The notes: generated by a model not told the origin, from the letters alone. A DNA stretch of 64,000 nucleotides from Vulcanisaeta sp. JCM 16161 (GCF_001316285.1 NZ_BBDO01000006.1:173828-237827); one strand, 5' to 3'. Numbered from the stretch's first letter, positions 27,909 through 37,607 are shown. Program-made: numbers and translations.

Positions 27909-28000
27909 AGCCGGGTCGTCTAGCGGCCAAGGATGGCGGGCTTTGGACCAACAGGGGTAGAAACCCGTTGACCCCGGTTCGAATCCGGGCCCGGCTACCA
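27909..28000 (+). tRNA. tRNA-Gln (UUG) with intron
   Basis: Acceptor AGCCGGG pairs with CCCGGCT, discriminator A and an encoded CCA (27998-28000). T arm CCCGG-TTCGAAT-CCGGG. The anticodon stem GCGGG pairs with CCCGT only if 16 bases at 27947-27962 are removed after position 37, giving the loop CTTTGGA with anticodon TTG. The intron is at the canonical 37/38 site, requiring the splicing endonuclease. Confidence 0.88.
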
Positions 28001-28060
28001 GCGGAGTATTCGTTCCGAGTCTTTATTTGGAGTATGGGGCTTTGATATTGGGATGATCAA

Positions 28061-28190
28061 TTAGTTGTTTAATTCACATTCATCGTCCGGTTTTCCTATG
28101 CCTTTATCCCTCTTATTCCGCATTCGCTCGTCATCCCTTCACGCACTTATTTTTCAACACCTCGCAGAGCTTAGAGCGGCCTTTAGGCAT
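28061..28190 (-). CDS. Small charged protein, frameshifted
   Basis: From ATG at 28190: MPKGRSKLCEVLKNKCVK, then a frameshift near 28135 and DDERMRNKRDKGIGKPDDEC, ending ELNN at 28061. About 43 residues, highly charged, three Cys. The N-terminus MPKGRS is shared with the small protein at 41204-41365. No known domain; fills an otherwise empty 270-base gap between tRNA-Gln and the radical SAM gene. Low to moderate confidence. Confidence 0.35.
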
Positions 28191-28273
28191 CGATCTTACC
28201 AATAAATAATGTGTATGTTGAAACCGTAGTCATGAATTTACCTGCATACGTGTTGCTATGGGATGCCCTATGA

Positions 28274-29028
28274 TCAAGGCCTCGGATATAGCACAACTAC
28301 CCTACTGGGTTTTCCAATTCTTTCATGGGTCATTACCCTGACATAATTACCTGCCCTACTTATCGCCTCGCTTAATTCCTCCTGCGTTGGTCTTCTCCAG
28401 GGCGTGCCCGGTATTGGTATTAATGGATCAATTATTAAAGTTGGGCCCTTTACAGTACCTGCTAGGTATTTCGCTATTTCCTCAATATCATTAATATCGT
28501 TTAGGCCAGGTATTAACACGGTCTCAAAGATAACCCTGACCCCACTCTCCAGTAATCGCCCTATATTTCTTAGGACTGGTTCGAGGGGCTTACCCGTGTA
28601 TTTAATGTGCTTGTTTGGGTTGAGAGTCTTAATTCCGATGACAACCTCGCAATCCCTGCATAGCCTTAATTCATTGAGTAATTCGTTGCTTATTTCATAT
28701 GCATTTGTTAATAGCCTTATCCTCAACTTTCTATTACTCAACTCCCTAATTATCATGGGTAGGGATGGGTCGATCGTCGGCTCCTCACCTCCGAGAACGA
28801 CCTCCTCCATGCCATATTGAGCAATAGCGTCGTCTATTATCTCCAGGAAATCGTTAAGGCTTAACAACCCCTTAAACCTCAATCTAACCAGTTCACCACT
28901 GCTTAGATGATGGTCCCATGGGGTCAATTTCCTTATGCACCATGGCAGGTGAAGTTGCATCCTACGAATTGCACATAGGCTGAGCGCAGGTCTATGTAGT
29001 ACGTTATGTGGCCAATTCTTGTGCTCAC
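28274..29028 (-). CDS. Radical SAM protein, frameshifted
   Basis: Radical S-adenosylmethionine enzyme of about 251 residues. From GTG 29028: TRIGHITYYIDLRSAYVQFV, then the cluster motif GCNFTCHG with a following C (CxxxCxxxC-like spacing across the break). After a frameshift near 28950 come CIRKLTPWDHHLSSGELVRL, VLGGEEPTIDPSLPMIIREL (the GGEP motif) and IRLLTNAYEI. The end has PGLNDINDIEEIAKYLAG and IPIPGTPWRRPT. The order resembles glycyl-radical-activating and anaerobic radical SAM proteins. The reaction is not deducible. The exact Cys spacing depends on where the lost base lies. Confidence 0.7.
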
Positions 29029-29157
29029 ATGATTGATTGGGAACCCTATTTTTAAGTTATGGTAGTTATCAAGTAAAGTTAATAATTCATTGCACAGGCC
29101 TTACTTTGATGCTGATGACTTGCCCAACTGATGAGTGATGTGGATTAGGGGCTGGGC

Positions 29158-29991
29158 TTAGACAATTGGTTCTACGCCAACGTTCTTCAGCGCTGAAATG
29201 GCTATCTCCTTATCATCCTGAGGCCTATTACCGGCAATACCTATTGCGAACATTAAGTCCTGAAGCCTAAATGGTACTCCACCGGCTGTTACCGTAAGCC
29301 TCTCATTCCAGCCAACGCCGTAATTAATGCCGGCTTCATTAACCACAGCATCTGATGGAACCCTAAAGGCTGCCGCTGTCCAAGCCCTATCACGTGAAAC
29401 CTCAATATAGCCGTAGGGGACCCCATCCATCCTATAAATCAGCACTGGCCATCCCCACTCATCAACTATCGTTATGGCTACCGGGCGTAACTTCTTCTCC
29501 ATGACGTAGTTAATCACGGTATCCGCAATCCTCCTTAATGACCTAAGCATATCCTCACCAGTAAAGTCAATATGATCCTCCCTATAAAATGCACTCAACC
29601 CGGCCTGTGCTATTGCCTCATCTTCCTCAGCAGAACCACCGCTATGCCCTATACCACCAATGACCTTATTACCCGATACCACGGGTACCGAGCCAGGAAT
29701 TATTGTGAGCCTACCACCATACTTAACATTAAGTCTCCAACCCTGACCTCTTGTAACAACCTCGAGAACCCTGGCTGAGGTCTTCATTGTTGCCGCAGTC
29801 CAGGCTTTGTCAATCGCGATGTCAAACGTTGCGGGTAAACCATTATCCCTACGTTCAGCCGCAATTACATGACCACCCTCATCAACCACGGCAAAACTAC
29901 CTGGCAAAACCCTATTGTCCTGGGCATACCTAATCATTGCGTCGATCATCTTTCTAGCAATATCGAGAGTTATAGTCCTTAGCATGTTCAT
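29158..29991 (-). CDS. Tandem GlcG/HbpS-domain protein
   Basis: Intact 277-residue protein with two copies of the GlcG/HbpS domain (PF03928-type). The first (residues about 5-145) has YAQDNRVLPGSFAVVDEGGH, IDKAWTAATMKTSAR and the Gly-rich GGIGHSGGSAEEDEAIAQAG. The second (about 155-277) has VEVSRDRAWTAAAFRVPSDA in the same place. HbpS-like domains bind heme or small molecules, and GlcG is named from the glycolate oxidase locus. The ATG overlaps the stop of the upstream FAD oxidoreductase in an ATGA, so the two are co-translated; a role as partner in oxidation of a hydroxy acid or polyol is an inference. Confidence 0.75.
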   Translation of the reverse strand: MNMLRTITLDIARKMIDAMIRYAQDNRVLPGSFAVVDEGGHVIAAERRDNGLPATFDIAIDKAWTAATMKTSARVLEVVTRGQGWRLNVKYGGRLTIIPGSVPVVSGNKVIGGIGHSGGSAEEDEAIAQAGLSAFYREDHIDFTGEDMLRSLRRIADTVINYVMEKKLRPVAITIVDEWGWPVLIYRMDGVPYGYIEVSRDRAWTAAAFRVPSDAVVNEAGINYGVGWNERLTVTAGGVPFRLQDLMFAIGIAGNRPQDDKEIAISALKNVGVEPIV

Positions 29992-31200
29992 GACTGCACA
30001 CCCCTCCTGGCCCTTGAGTCAAAACCCTTCTTAGGTTCAAGCTTAAGTCCCGATTGCATCAATAGTTCAACAACCTTTTTACCAAGCATCGGTGAGGCAG
30101 ATACACCCGCAGGTCCAAGTACTATGTTGACCCAATTTGGTACGTAATCCGGTATGTCTACCACGAAGTCATGCCAGCCGGTGTCCGCGTTTGTGTACGC
30201 CATGAAGCCTATGAACGACCTGACAACATGCCTCTCAAAGGGTATTTCAGGGAATAACTCCTTAGCAACCCTGATGTTATGGTTAACGGCCTCCTCACGA
30301 ATAACCCTATCACTCCTATACGTGAGTTCTAAGTAAATACCTGACCTGGCAAAACCATAAATATTAGGCAATACAGCCTTTACATGAGGCATGTCCTCCA
30401 TCCTAGGCAATACGTGAACCTCATGGCTTATTAACCTGCCAACCTCCTCATCGAAGTCAGTCAACGTACCCTTTAATGGCACAATGGAGAAATTCCTCGC
30501 ACCAACCATCTCAGCAATCCTATCAACCTCAATACCCGCTGCATTAACCACAAAGGTCGACCTAATGGCCAAGCCCTGCCTAGTATAGATACTATATGTT
30601 ATTCCCTGCCTCTCAATCCTAGTGACCTCCTGGTTAAGTAGGAACTCAACACCATTGGCCCTGGCATTCTCCGCAAGGGCTTGGCAACCTTAACGGGATC
30701 AGTTATACACAGGTTTGGGTCGTGTAAGGCTCCTAGAGCGTTTGGTGTAATGTATGGCTCCATATCCAATAATCGCTTCCTATCCACAAACTCAAGGGGT
30801 TGAAAACTACCCTCAGGTATGTAGTAAGGCGCGTTGGGCTCAAGTGATGATTTAAAGGCCTTGAGTAAAGCCTTAGGTACCTCCTAAAGTCAGCCTTATC
30901 TCTAATTAACCAAAGACCGCCAATTCTCTTCAATGGGAAACCAAGCTCATCAGCGAGCTTTGGCCAAAGTGGTATGCTCTTAACATTCAACTCAGCATGG
31001 AGTGTACCCGGCCTAAATGATAATGCGTCACCACCTTGACAGACCAGGTTGTGATTCGTTGATGTACTTTCCAACCCAACGTCACTGTGCCTCTCAATAA
31101 CCACAACGCTAACATTATACTGCGATAACTCGCGAGCTACCGATACACCGGCAATTCCACCGCCGATAATTGCAACGTCAAAATTAAGGAATTCCGGCAT
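29988..31200 (-). CDS. FAD-dependent oxidoreductase (DAO/G3P dehydrogenase type), frameshifted
   Basis: Flavoprotein of about 404 residues. The Rossmann fold at the N-terminus (FDVAIIGGGIAGVSVARELS, then VIERHSDVGLESTSTNH) follows the D-amino acid oxidase/glycerol-3-phosphate dehydrogenase pattern. The C-terminal FAD/substrate part has TFVVNAAGIEVDRIAEMVG and NWVNIVLGPAGVSASPMLGK. It is read in four frames with breaks near 30885, 30690 and 30600. Substrates of this group include glycerol-3-phosphate, 2-hydroxyglutarate, sarcosine and amino acids; I cannot choose. Start ATG at 31200, preferred over an in-frame TTG three bases before. Overlaps the GlcG-type gene. Confidence 0.75.
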
Positions 31201-31264
31201 CAATTACCTATTTTCTTAAATTAATTAAGTAATGCCCATAAAATAACTATATATTTAACGAAAA

Positions 31265-32203
31265 TCACTCACCAGAGTAAACTAAGTACTTAATTCCATT
31301 AAAAGTAACCTCCTTCGTTAAGCTCCTTATCTTATCGAGAATATCCATATCTAGATTATTCCTCCTAATAACATCCATTACCTGCTCAACAGTCATTGGT
31401 TGTATTTTGAGTATACTTAACAGGCTATTCACTGGGTCATTCCTATCTATATGAAACTCCCCCCTCTCAATATAGTCTATTATGAAAATCCTATCACTAT
31501 TCACATATCTCGAAAGTACCTTAGCAAGGTTCATTAGTACATCAGATGTTGGTGGCTTAACCCAGGGCTCGGCAGGTGGTCTTGTGGGCACCATCATGTA
31601 GACCCTATCCGGTCTATACCTACTTAGGGCATCGCCAATGCGTTTTATCTCATCCTCATTATCGTTTACTCCATGAACAAGCATTACCTCAGTCCATATC
31701 TGCCCGCTGAATACCTCACGGAATTTCTCAATACCCTCTATGAACTTATCAAAGGTTATTTCCCTATGAGGCCTATTAATGAGCCTAAACGTTCTCTCAC
31801 TCCCTGCATCAGTACTTACCTTAACTACATCCAATTCACTTAACCACGCCCTAACGTTCTCGTCGATTAGCTTGGCTCCATTAGTCAGTATTGCCAGGGG
31901 TTTGTCCTGGTTATCCCTGGCCCATTGAATTAACTTACCCAGGCCTGCGTAAAGCGTTGGTTCTCCATCGCCAATAAATGTTAGGTAGTCATAATCCCTA
32001 GTCCTCACTGCAATCTCCAGTTCCCTGATAATATCCTCAGGTGGGTAGAACATCCTCAGGTCATTTATTACGTGCTTAGTCCTGCCTAGTTGGCAGTATA
32101 TGCAATTGAAATTGCAGTACTTAAGTGGAACAACATTGACACCAAGTGACCTACCTAATCTACGTGAGGGCACAGGACCAAAGACATACTTAAACATCGG
32201 CAT
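31265..32203 (-). CDS. Radical SAM protein of the COG0731 type
   Basis: Intact 312-residue radical SAM protein. The opening YVFGPVPSRRLGRSLGVNVV and KYCNFNCIYCQLGRTKHV (CxxxCxxC) are characteristic of the archaeal/bacterial COG0731 Fe-S oxidoreductase group. It continues with FIGDGEPTLYAGLGKLIQWA, the radical SAM GEPT variant, and later strands KVSTDAGSERTFRLINRPH and TEVMLVHGVNDNEDEIKRI. The C-terminal 60 residues are helical. Function in the group is not settled. It has its own AT-rich upstream region. Confidence 0.85.
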   Translation of the reverse strand: MPMFKYVFGPVPSRRLGRSLGVNVVPLKYCNFNCIYCQLGRTKHVINDLRMFYPPEDIIRELEIAVRTRDYDYLTFIGDGEPTLYAGLGKLIQWARDNQDKPLAILTNGAKLIDENVRAWLSELDVVKVSTDAGSERTFRLINRPHREITFDKFIEGIEKFREVFSGQIWTEVMLVHGVNDNEDEIKRIGDALSRYRPDRVYMMVPTRPPAEPWVKPPTSDVLMNLAKVLSRYVNSDRIFIIDYIERGEFHIDRNDPVNSLLSILKIQPMTVEQVMDVIRRNNLDMDILDKIRSLTKEVTFNGIKYLVYSGE

Positions 32204-32468
32204 CTATTGAATTATTACTATGCCTATTAAAATGCCTTGTTGAACGTTTATATTTCTATTTCTAATTAATAGGTAATTGAAAGTAAAGATGAAATAACGC
32301 ATTAAGTATCTCTTTCTACGCTTGTATATATAATAGAACATGGCATATTTGAGAAAACTAATATTACATGTATAATATCTAATTAATAGAAAGGGTGTCC
32401 ACTAAATAATGATCATTACTTAAAGAGTTTTCGTAAATTTTTAGGACAGTTCTCTAATTAATGATCTC
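32204..32468. other. AT-rich intergenic region
   Basis: Divergent region between the radical SAM gene and the Cys-rich small gene. Very AT-rich with several TATA-like elements, including AATTTTTAG around 32437-32445, about 25 bases before the GTG at 32469. No ORF seen. Confidence 0.35.
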
Positions 32469-32615
32469 GTGCATAGTCAAAGAGTTGAGTACTCGAGGAA
32501 AATCTATCAGGAGGCCATGATGCAGTGCTTAAAGCCGTGGTATACCGATGACTGCCGTAGGTGTAGATCGGAATTTAGTAGGTGCCTAAGCAATTACCTA
32601 TTGTTATTAAATTAG
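32469..32615 (+). CDS. Small four-Cys protein
   Basis: 48-residue frame from GTG 32469 to TAG 32613-32615: basic helix QRVEYSRKIYQEAMMQ, then C-(8 residues)-C-RR-C-(6 residues)-C, ending in a hydrophobic LLLL tail. The four Cys within 20 residues could bind zinc or an Fe-S cluster or form two disulfides. A TATA-like element lies at the right distance and the frame is clean, so I think it is expressed. No family recognised. Confidence 0.5.
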   Translation: MHSQRVEYSRKIYQEAMMQCLKPWYTDDCRRCRSEFSRCLSNYLLLLN

Positions 32616-32650
32616 GGAATACTTAAAGAGCATTCGTTAAAAATCATTGC

Positions 32651-33105
32651 GTGACATACATCTTCCCAAGTAGGGAGTGGGTTGATGCCTTATGTTCGAG
32701 CCTTAATAACGATAAGGACTTCCTTAACGCGATCAATGGCTGGGAAATAAACGTACTACTGGTTGGCAGGAATCTAAGCTCAATGTAATTAATTACTTGC
32801 GGAGAAGCTACGGTGTTGATAAGGTCAATACGATAGGCATACTCCTTAAATTCAATAATTCGTGCAGTGAGGCATCTTTCATCATAAACCCGGACATTGA
32901 TTCATACCAATACGTGGTTATTGCAGACTATGATGTATGGCTTAAGGTCCTAAGTGGGTTGAATGATCCAGTAACAACAATGCTCAGCGTGTTTAGGAGG
33001 TTGGAGGTTAGGGGTAGTATGGTTACGCTGGTGAGGTTAGCGGCAAACATTGTTTCGCCGATGGCTAGGGTCATTATGAGGATACCAACGGAGATAATAA
33101 AATAA
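32651..33105 (+). CDS. SCP2-like sterol-carrier domain protein, frameshifted
   Basis: About 151 residues. GTG 32651 gives TYIFPSREWVDALCSSLNND and GWEINVLLVGRNLSS, the opening of archaeal SCP2-like proteins. After a frameshift near 32785 come VINYLRRSYGVDKVNTIGIL, the strand YQYVVIADYDVWLKVLSGL, DPVTTMLSVFRRLEVRGSMV and the helix VRLAANIVSPMARVI. SCP2 domains bind lipids or acyl chains in a hydrophobic tunnel. In Thermoproteales such proteins are common near lipid or CoA genes. No operon partner here. Confidence 0.6.
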
Positions 33106-33162
33106 TTCTTTCTTATTATTTTTAATTTTTAATTAACTACGTTAATGAACTACGACGTTGTA

Positions 33163-33489
33163 TTACCACCAATGCCACCAGTGCCTCCAACCACGCCATC
33201 CTCCGTATAGCCAACCCAGGCCTGGGCCCCACGGTACGGGTGGGTATGGGTAGCTTGCGTACCAGCTCTTAAAGCTCTTGCCCAGGTCTGTCAATTCCAC
33301 GTACTCCTCACCACCTTCCTTAACAACCCTTATTAAACCAGCCATTTGCAGTGCACTTATTGCGTAATCAAAGGATGCGCCGTAGAGCGGTACTTTGCTT
33401 CTTAAATCGCTCATCTTTATCCTATCCGTTATTTGGTTTAGTATTATCCATGCACCCCATCTCGTAATGCCGAACATTCTTTTCACCAA
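33163..33489 (-). CDS. Winged-helix protein with Trp/His/Gly-rich tail
   Basis: Intact 108-residue protein. Residues 1-75 are a winged helix of the PadR/MarR-like size (ITRWGAWIILNQITDRIKMS, ASFDYAISALQMAGLIRVVK, wing GGEEYVELTDLGKSF). The last 33 residues are remarkably aromatic: YPYPPVPWGPGLGWLYGGW followed by Arg/His/Trp repeats to the end. This tail has no counterpart I know in the family. It could bind metal, heme or a partner protein. It stands alone, just downstream of the ABC transporter operon and on the same strand, and may regulate it. Confidence 0.65.
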   Translation of the reverse strand: MVKRMFGITRWGAWIILNQITDRIKMSDLRSKVPLYGASFDYAISALQMAGLIRVVKEGGEEYVELTDLGKSFKSWYASYPYPPVPWGPGLGWLYGGWRGWRHWWHWW

Positions 33490-33568
33490 TATCGACTCTG
33501 ATATCGGATTTAAAAACCTTTCTCACCATGTATTTATACGAATATTTAATAAAAATGAATACGTTTAA

Positions 33569-35248
33569 TTAACCCTTTATACCACCAATATTGAACCCCT
33601 CAAGCAACCTACCCATTATTATATAGCTAAGCACCATGACGGGTAGTGCAACCACAAGTGCCGATGAAGCCAGTAATCCCCAATCAACCGCCTTACTCCT
33701 TATTGCCTCTATTGCAAATATTGTCACTGTTTGTGCACCCGTTGGTGGGAAGTTGAATTGCCATGGAGTCTCCGTAAGTATCAATGGATAGAATAATAAT
33801 TGCCAGCTTATTATGAATGATAATATCATAACCATAAACCAACTACTCCTGGTTATAGGAGCTATGATCCTAAACAAGGTATATGTCGAGGAGGCCCCCT
33901 CAATCTCCGCCAACTCCTGATACTCATTTGGCAGGTCCCTATATATGTTGAATAAAAGCCAGGCGGATAGTGTCACAGTGAATATCGGCTCAGCAAGTAT
34001 TAAGGCCCACCAGGTGTTTAGGAGTCCTGAATTCATGAATAGGATGTATACTGGGAATATGAAGCTCGTGGCCGGTAATGAGTATAGGTATATCGTGATC
34101 AGCAATAGCCAGTAAATATTTTGCTTAGACATTATGTATGAGGCGGTACCTGCAAGTATGGCTGATATTAATGCGACGAATATGCCAACAACGAGATTCG
34201 TGAATATGTAGGGCGTAGAACTCGTAATTGCACTTACAAAGTACTTAACCGTAAGCGCGACTGGGTATAGTATTGGCGGTGATATGAAGTCGTAAATATT
34301 AGGTCTAAAGGCTAGTATTACCATCCAATAGACGGGGAATAATAGGAACAACAATATTATTACCGTTAATAACCATAGCAGCGAGTCATAGACCTTATCC
34401 GGAACCTTAACCACAGGGAGCCTCACGTAGAGCCCTCCACTACGCATAATATAGAGCAGCGCCGCAGCTGGTAATGTGGCTAAGGCCGCGAGTAATGCCG
34501 CAGCAGCCTCACCACCTGAGAAGTTCCCAATGAAGTAAAGCATATCGAATATGAGTAGGGGCAGTGTTGTTGAGGAGTAGCCCGGCCCGCCCTCAGTTAG
34601 TACGTAGGGTATGTCGAAATTACCCAGCTGAAGCACGAATATCACTAAAAATGCCGTGAGTACTATCTTGAAAATATAGGGTAACGCAACACCGCTGTAG
34701 TATTGCGAGAGAGAAGCACCATCTACCTGGGAAACCTCCTTAAGCTCCTTACTAATTGACTTAAGTCCGCCAATGATCATTAGGTATGCGAAGGATGTAC
34801 TACTCCATATCCCCACTATTATCACAGCCCATATTGATAGGCCGGGTATCGTGGTCATGTTCAGCATAGGTATGTGAAATAACTTGAATAGGTAATAGAG
34901 GGGCCCATACATTGGATCAAAGAGTGTGTACCAAATCATTGATGATGATATGAATGGTATCGTATATGGCACGAGTATTATTAATGACATCGGCACCTGC
35001 CACCTCATGGGTAGGCTATCAACCCTAATAGCCAGCACTAGCGCCAATAATGTAGATACTAAGGCGGTTATCGTTGCAAAGAGCAATGTGTTATAAAGCG
35101 CTAGGTTAAATGTGCCAGGTGGGAAATCCACTATTAGACCTTTTATTGATGATGGATTAAAACCAACGAAGTAGAAGGTCAGAATTAATGGAATTAGCCC
35201 AAAGGCCAATATATACGTTAAATATGGTATTAGCCAAAACCTCCTCAT
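33569..35248 (-). CDS. Fused two-domain ABC permease (MalF-MalG type)
   Basis: Intact 559-residue protein with 12 predicted membrane helices, formed from two binding-protein-dependent permease units in one chain. The first half has the EAA loop KELKEVSQVDGASLSQYYSG, the second EYQELAEIEGASSTYTLFRI. These loops contact the ATPase. Such permeases of the CUT1 class import oligosaccharides or polyols, or in some cases iron. A binding protein is encoded upstream on the same strand. No ATPase gene is present nearby, so a shared multi-use ATPase must be assumed. Start ATG 35248. Confidence 0.85.
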   Translation of the reverse strand: MRRFWLIPYLTYILAFGLIPLILTFYFVGFNPSSIKGLIVDFPPGTFNLALYNTLLFATITALVSTLLALVLAIRVDSLPMRWQVPMSLIILVPYTIPFISSSMIWYTLFDPMYGPLYYLFKLFHIPMLNMTTIPGLSIWAVIIVGIWSSTSFAYLMIIGGLKSISKELKEVSQVDGASLSQYYSGVALPYIFKIVLTAFLVIFVLQLGNFDIPYVLTEGGPGYSSTTLPLLIFDMLYFIGNFSGGEAAAALLAALATLPAAALLYIMRSGGLYVRLPVVKVPDKVYDSLLWLLTVIILLFLLFPVYWMVILAFRPNIYDFISPPILYPVALTVKYFVSAITSSTPYIFTNLVVGIFVALISAILAGTASYIMSKQNIYWLLLITIYLYSLPATSFIFPVYILFMNSGLLNTWWALILAEPIFTVTLSAWLLFNIYRDLPNEYQELAEIEGASSTYTLFRIIAPITRSSWFMVMILSFIISWQLLFYPLILTETPWQFNFPPTGAQTVTIFAIEAIRSKAVDWGLLASSALVVALPVMVLSYIIMGRLLEGFNIGGIKG

Positions 35249-35319
35249 GCCAGCCCAATTATTTATCGTGAAAAGTTTAATTTTTAATTTTTAACATATA
35301 CTACGCGGTATAGTTTGGC

Positions 35320-36737
35320 TTAGCCTGAACATGGACCATAAGTCTGAACAAGGGCATTTATCCAGGATGCTGCTGCCGTATTCATTGCCTGCTGCGCACT
35401 CACCTGCCCAAGTAAGTAGCTAAATACTTCCTGGTTAAAGCTTGGTATTAACTCCGTATATGTTGGTGGTATGTTCGGTGGGTTTGCCCAGGCATACTGA
35501 GCAGCGTTATAAACAGCCTCGAGAAGCTCCTTATCATGCGGGCTAAGCGTACTATTACTCAACAGCATTTGGAATGCCTCCTTTGATATTGGGAACTTAT
35601 GGAAGTATAGGTACTCATACACCTGAACCTTAGGCGATACTAGGAATGCCAGGAACTCAAGGGCCAACTGCTTGTGCGTTGAATACTTACTAACGGCTAG
35701 GAAGTTGGTACCGGTTTCTGCATAACCACCTGGTAATGGCGCTAGGCACGTGTCGTTATAAACATTTGATGGTAGATATGACAATTGACTAACGAACATT
35801 AACGCAGCAGGTGCGTACTCGGCATATAGCTCTGGTAGGTTATCATAGGTTATAGGCGTAACATTAGGCGGTGGTTCATATGAAACAAGCTCCTTATAAA
35901 CCTCGAGCGCCTCAATACCATCCGTTGTGTTGAAGTCGGGCAGTGGGTATGGGCAACCTGGCGCTGGTGCTCCGTAGAACATTATGTTGAAGTTGGGTAG
36001 ACCGCCAATCCTGCCCTTGTTGAGGTTTGGATCCCTCATGTACCACCAACCAAATATTGCTGGGTAGGCATCTATTATACCGTGCGATACGTGGTCATCG
36101 ACTAGGACCCCATACTTAGTGATTCCATGGCTCACGAGGAATTGATCAATCTCAAGTACCGTAGTCCAGTTCTGCCATGTCAATGGGTTAAACTCAACGC
36201 CGTACTCACTATAGAACTCATGGGCCAAAGTTTGGTTATTGAAGATTGAGCACTTATAGGCTAGCATGTAGGTTACGGTCTCATATGCTATACCAATATA
36301 CTCAATCTGCCCAGTTGTAGTATTATAGAACTCACCGCCAAAGGCTCCTGAGGAGTCATTAAGTCACTCATGTTAAATAGGGTCCCTACGTATGGATTAA
36401 GTGGTAGTACATAGGGCACAAACCTTAGCGCTGATGTTGACGTAAACTCTATAATGTCATACTCAGTTGAGTGCGCCTCAAGTGCCGTTAATTCATTTGT
36501 AACGTACTGACTAAATGGGTATGTAATAACCTTAACATAAACATTTGGATGCTCTTCATGGAATAATTGACCAGCAAATTGAATAAATTGAGCCGTAGTT
36601 CCGGAGTATGCCACAACCACTAGCGTTACGGTTTTAGGGGTGGTTACAGCCTTGATATAGTAATAGGCGCCAATGGCTATTATCACCACGATTATAACAC
36701 CGATTATAACCCAGGTAGTACGTGAAATACCCCTCAT
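35320..36737 (-). CDS. ABC transporter extracellular solute-binding protein, frameshifted
   Basis: About 472 residues, a family 1 solute-binding protein. N-terminal signal anchor (TWVIIGVIIVVIIAIGAYYY), then VTLVVVAYSGTTAQFIQFAG, FHEEHPNVYVKVITYPF and TEYDIIEFTSTSALRFVPYV. One frameshift near 36300, after EPLAVSSIIL, leads into the C-lobe with YCSIFNNQTL-like text, GGYAETGTNFLAVSKYSTHK and ALEFLAFLVSPKVQVYEY. The Gly-Gly-Tyr motif and the trailing QQAMNTAAASW helix fit sugar-binding proteins. Located in the membrane facing outside; delivers the substrate to the fused permease. Confidence 0.8.
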
Positions 36738-36854
36738 CACATGATGAGTATCTATGCACTAATTATAAGTATTTCCTAGGATTAATCCTTTGATATTATT
36801 AAATTATTACTATTACAATATTATCAGATAAATAATTTATAAATTCATGATTAA

Positions 36855-37607
36855 TTATTTCAATTTTTGCATATCAAGTGGTGTGCATGGTAATGGTATA
36901 ATAATATTAACATCGCTGCCAACGTTACTTAGTATTGGTGGTTCCACGTAGTAATGAATGGGCATTAAGTACTTAACACCAGCCTCTCTGGCTATTTGAA
37001 TCGCCTCGGTCGTCGTTGAGTGACCATGTAAATGAGACACCTCCTCAGTACCCGGATTTCCTGACGCCTCATGCACCAGTAATGTACAGCCCCTGGCGAG
37101 GTTAACTATGTTCTTGGTCGGCCTTGTATCACTACTATACGTTATGCACGTTCCATCTAACCCATCAATCCTATAAGCTAGGGTTTGTACTGTGTGGTCC
37201 GCCAATATTGCGGTAATTTTGTAATCATGGCCTATCGCAACGGTTAACGGCTCAGGGCTTGGGTCTATTGGGTGAAAGTCTATGGTTGGTAGGTACTGCG
37301 GTATACCCAATGCGTCAAAGAGCTTCTCTAGATCCACGTCCCTAGGGCCATAAACCTTGAGCGCAATTCCCTTGGACCTTGCAAAGAGCGCCAGTGTTGA
37401 TAGACCCATTATGTGATCCCCATGCCTATGTGTTATGAGTATGAGGTCCAGGTTATCCACATCAAAACCGCAGGCTCTTAAAGCTCTGTAGGTGCCCTCG
37501 CCGGCGTCGATTAAAATCCTCGAATTACCAACCTCAACGATGAGCGCAACATTGCCGAGTAATGGATTTGAAACCCAGCCACCAATCCCTAGAGGGATTA
37601 CCCTCAC
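36855..37607 (-). CDS. RNase Z-like MBL-fold hydrolase
   Basis: Intact 250-residue metallo-beta-lactamase fold protein of the RNase Z/ElaC-like group. It has ILIDAGEGTYRALRACGFDV, ITHRHGDHIMGLSTLALFAR (HxHxDH), the later TCITYSSDTRPTKNIV (metal Asp), HEASGNPGTEEVSHLHGHST and MPIHYYVEPP. These match the tRNA 3' end endonuclease family in order, though the exosite arm of RNase Z is not obvious. The alternative is a general phosphodiesterase of this fold. tRNA genes here encode CCA, which limits the need for 3' trimming before CCA addition. Start ATG 37607. Confidence 0.7.
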   Translation of the reverse strand: MRVIPLGIGGWVSNPLLGNVALIVEVGNSRILIDAGEGTYRALRACGFDVDNLDLILITHRHGDHIMGLSTLALFARSKGIALKVYGPRDVDLEKLFDALGIPQYLPTIDFHPIDPSPEPLTVAIGHDYKITAILADHTVQTLAYRIDGLDGTCITYSSDTRPTKNIVNLARGCTLLVHEASGNPGTEEVSHLHGHSTTTEAIQIAREAGVKYLMPIHYYVEPPILSNVGSDVNIIIPLPCTPLDMQKLK

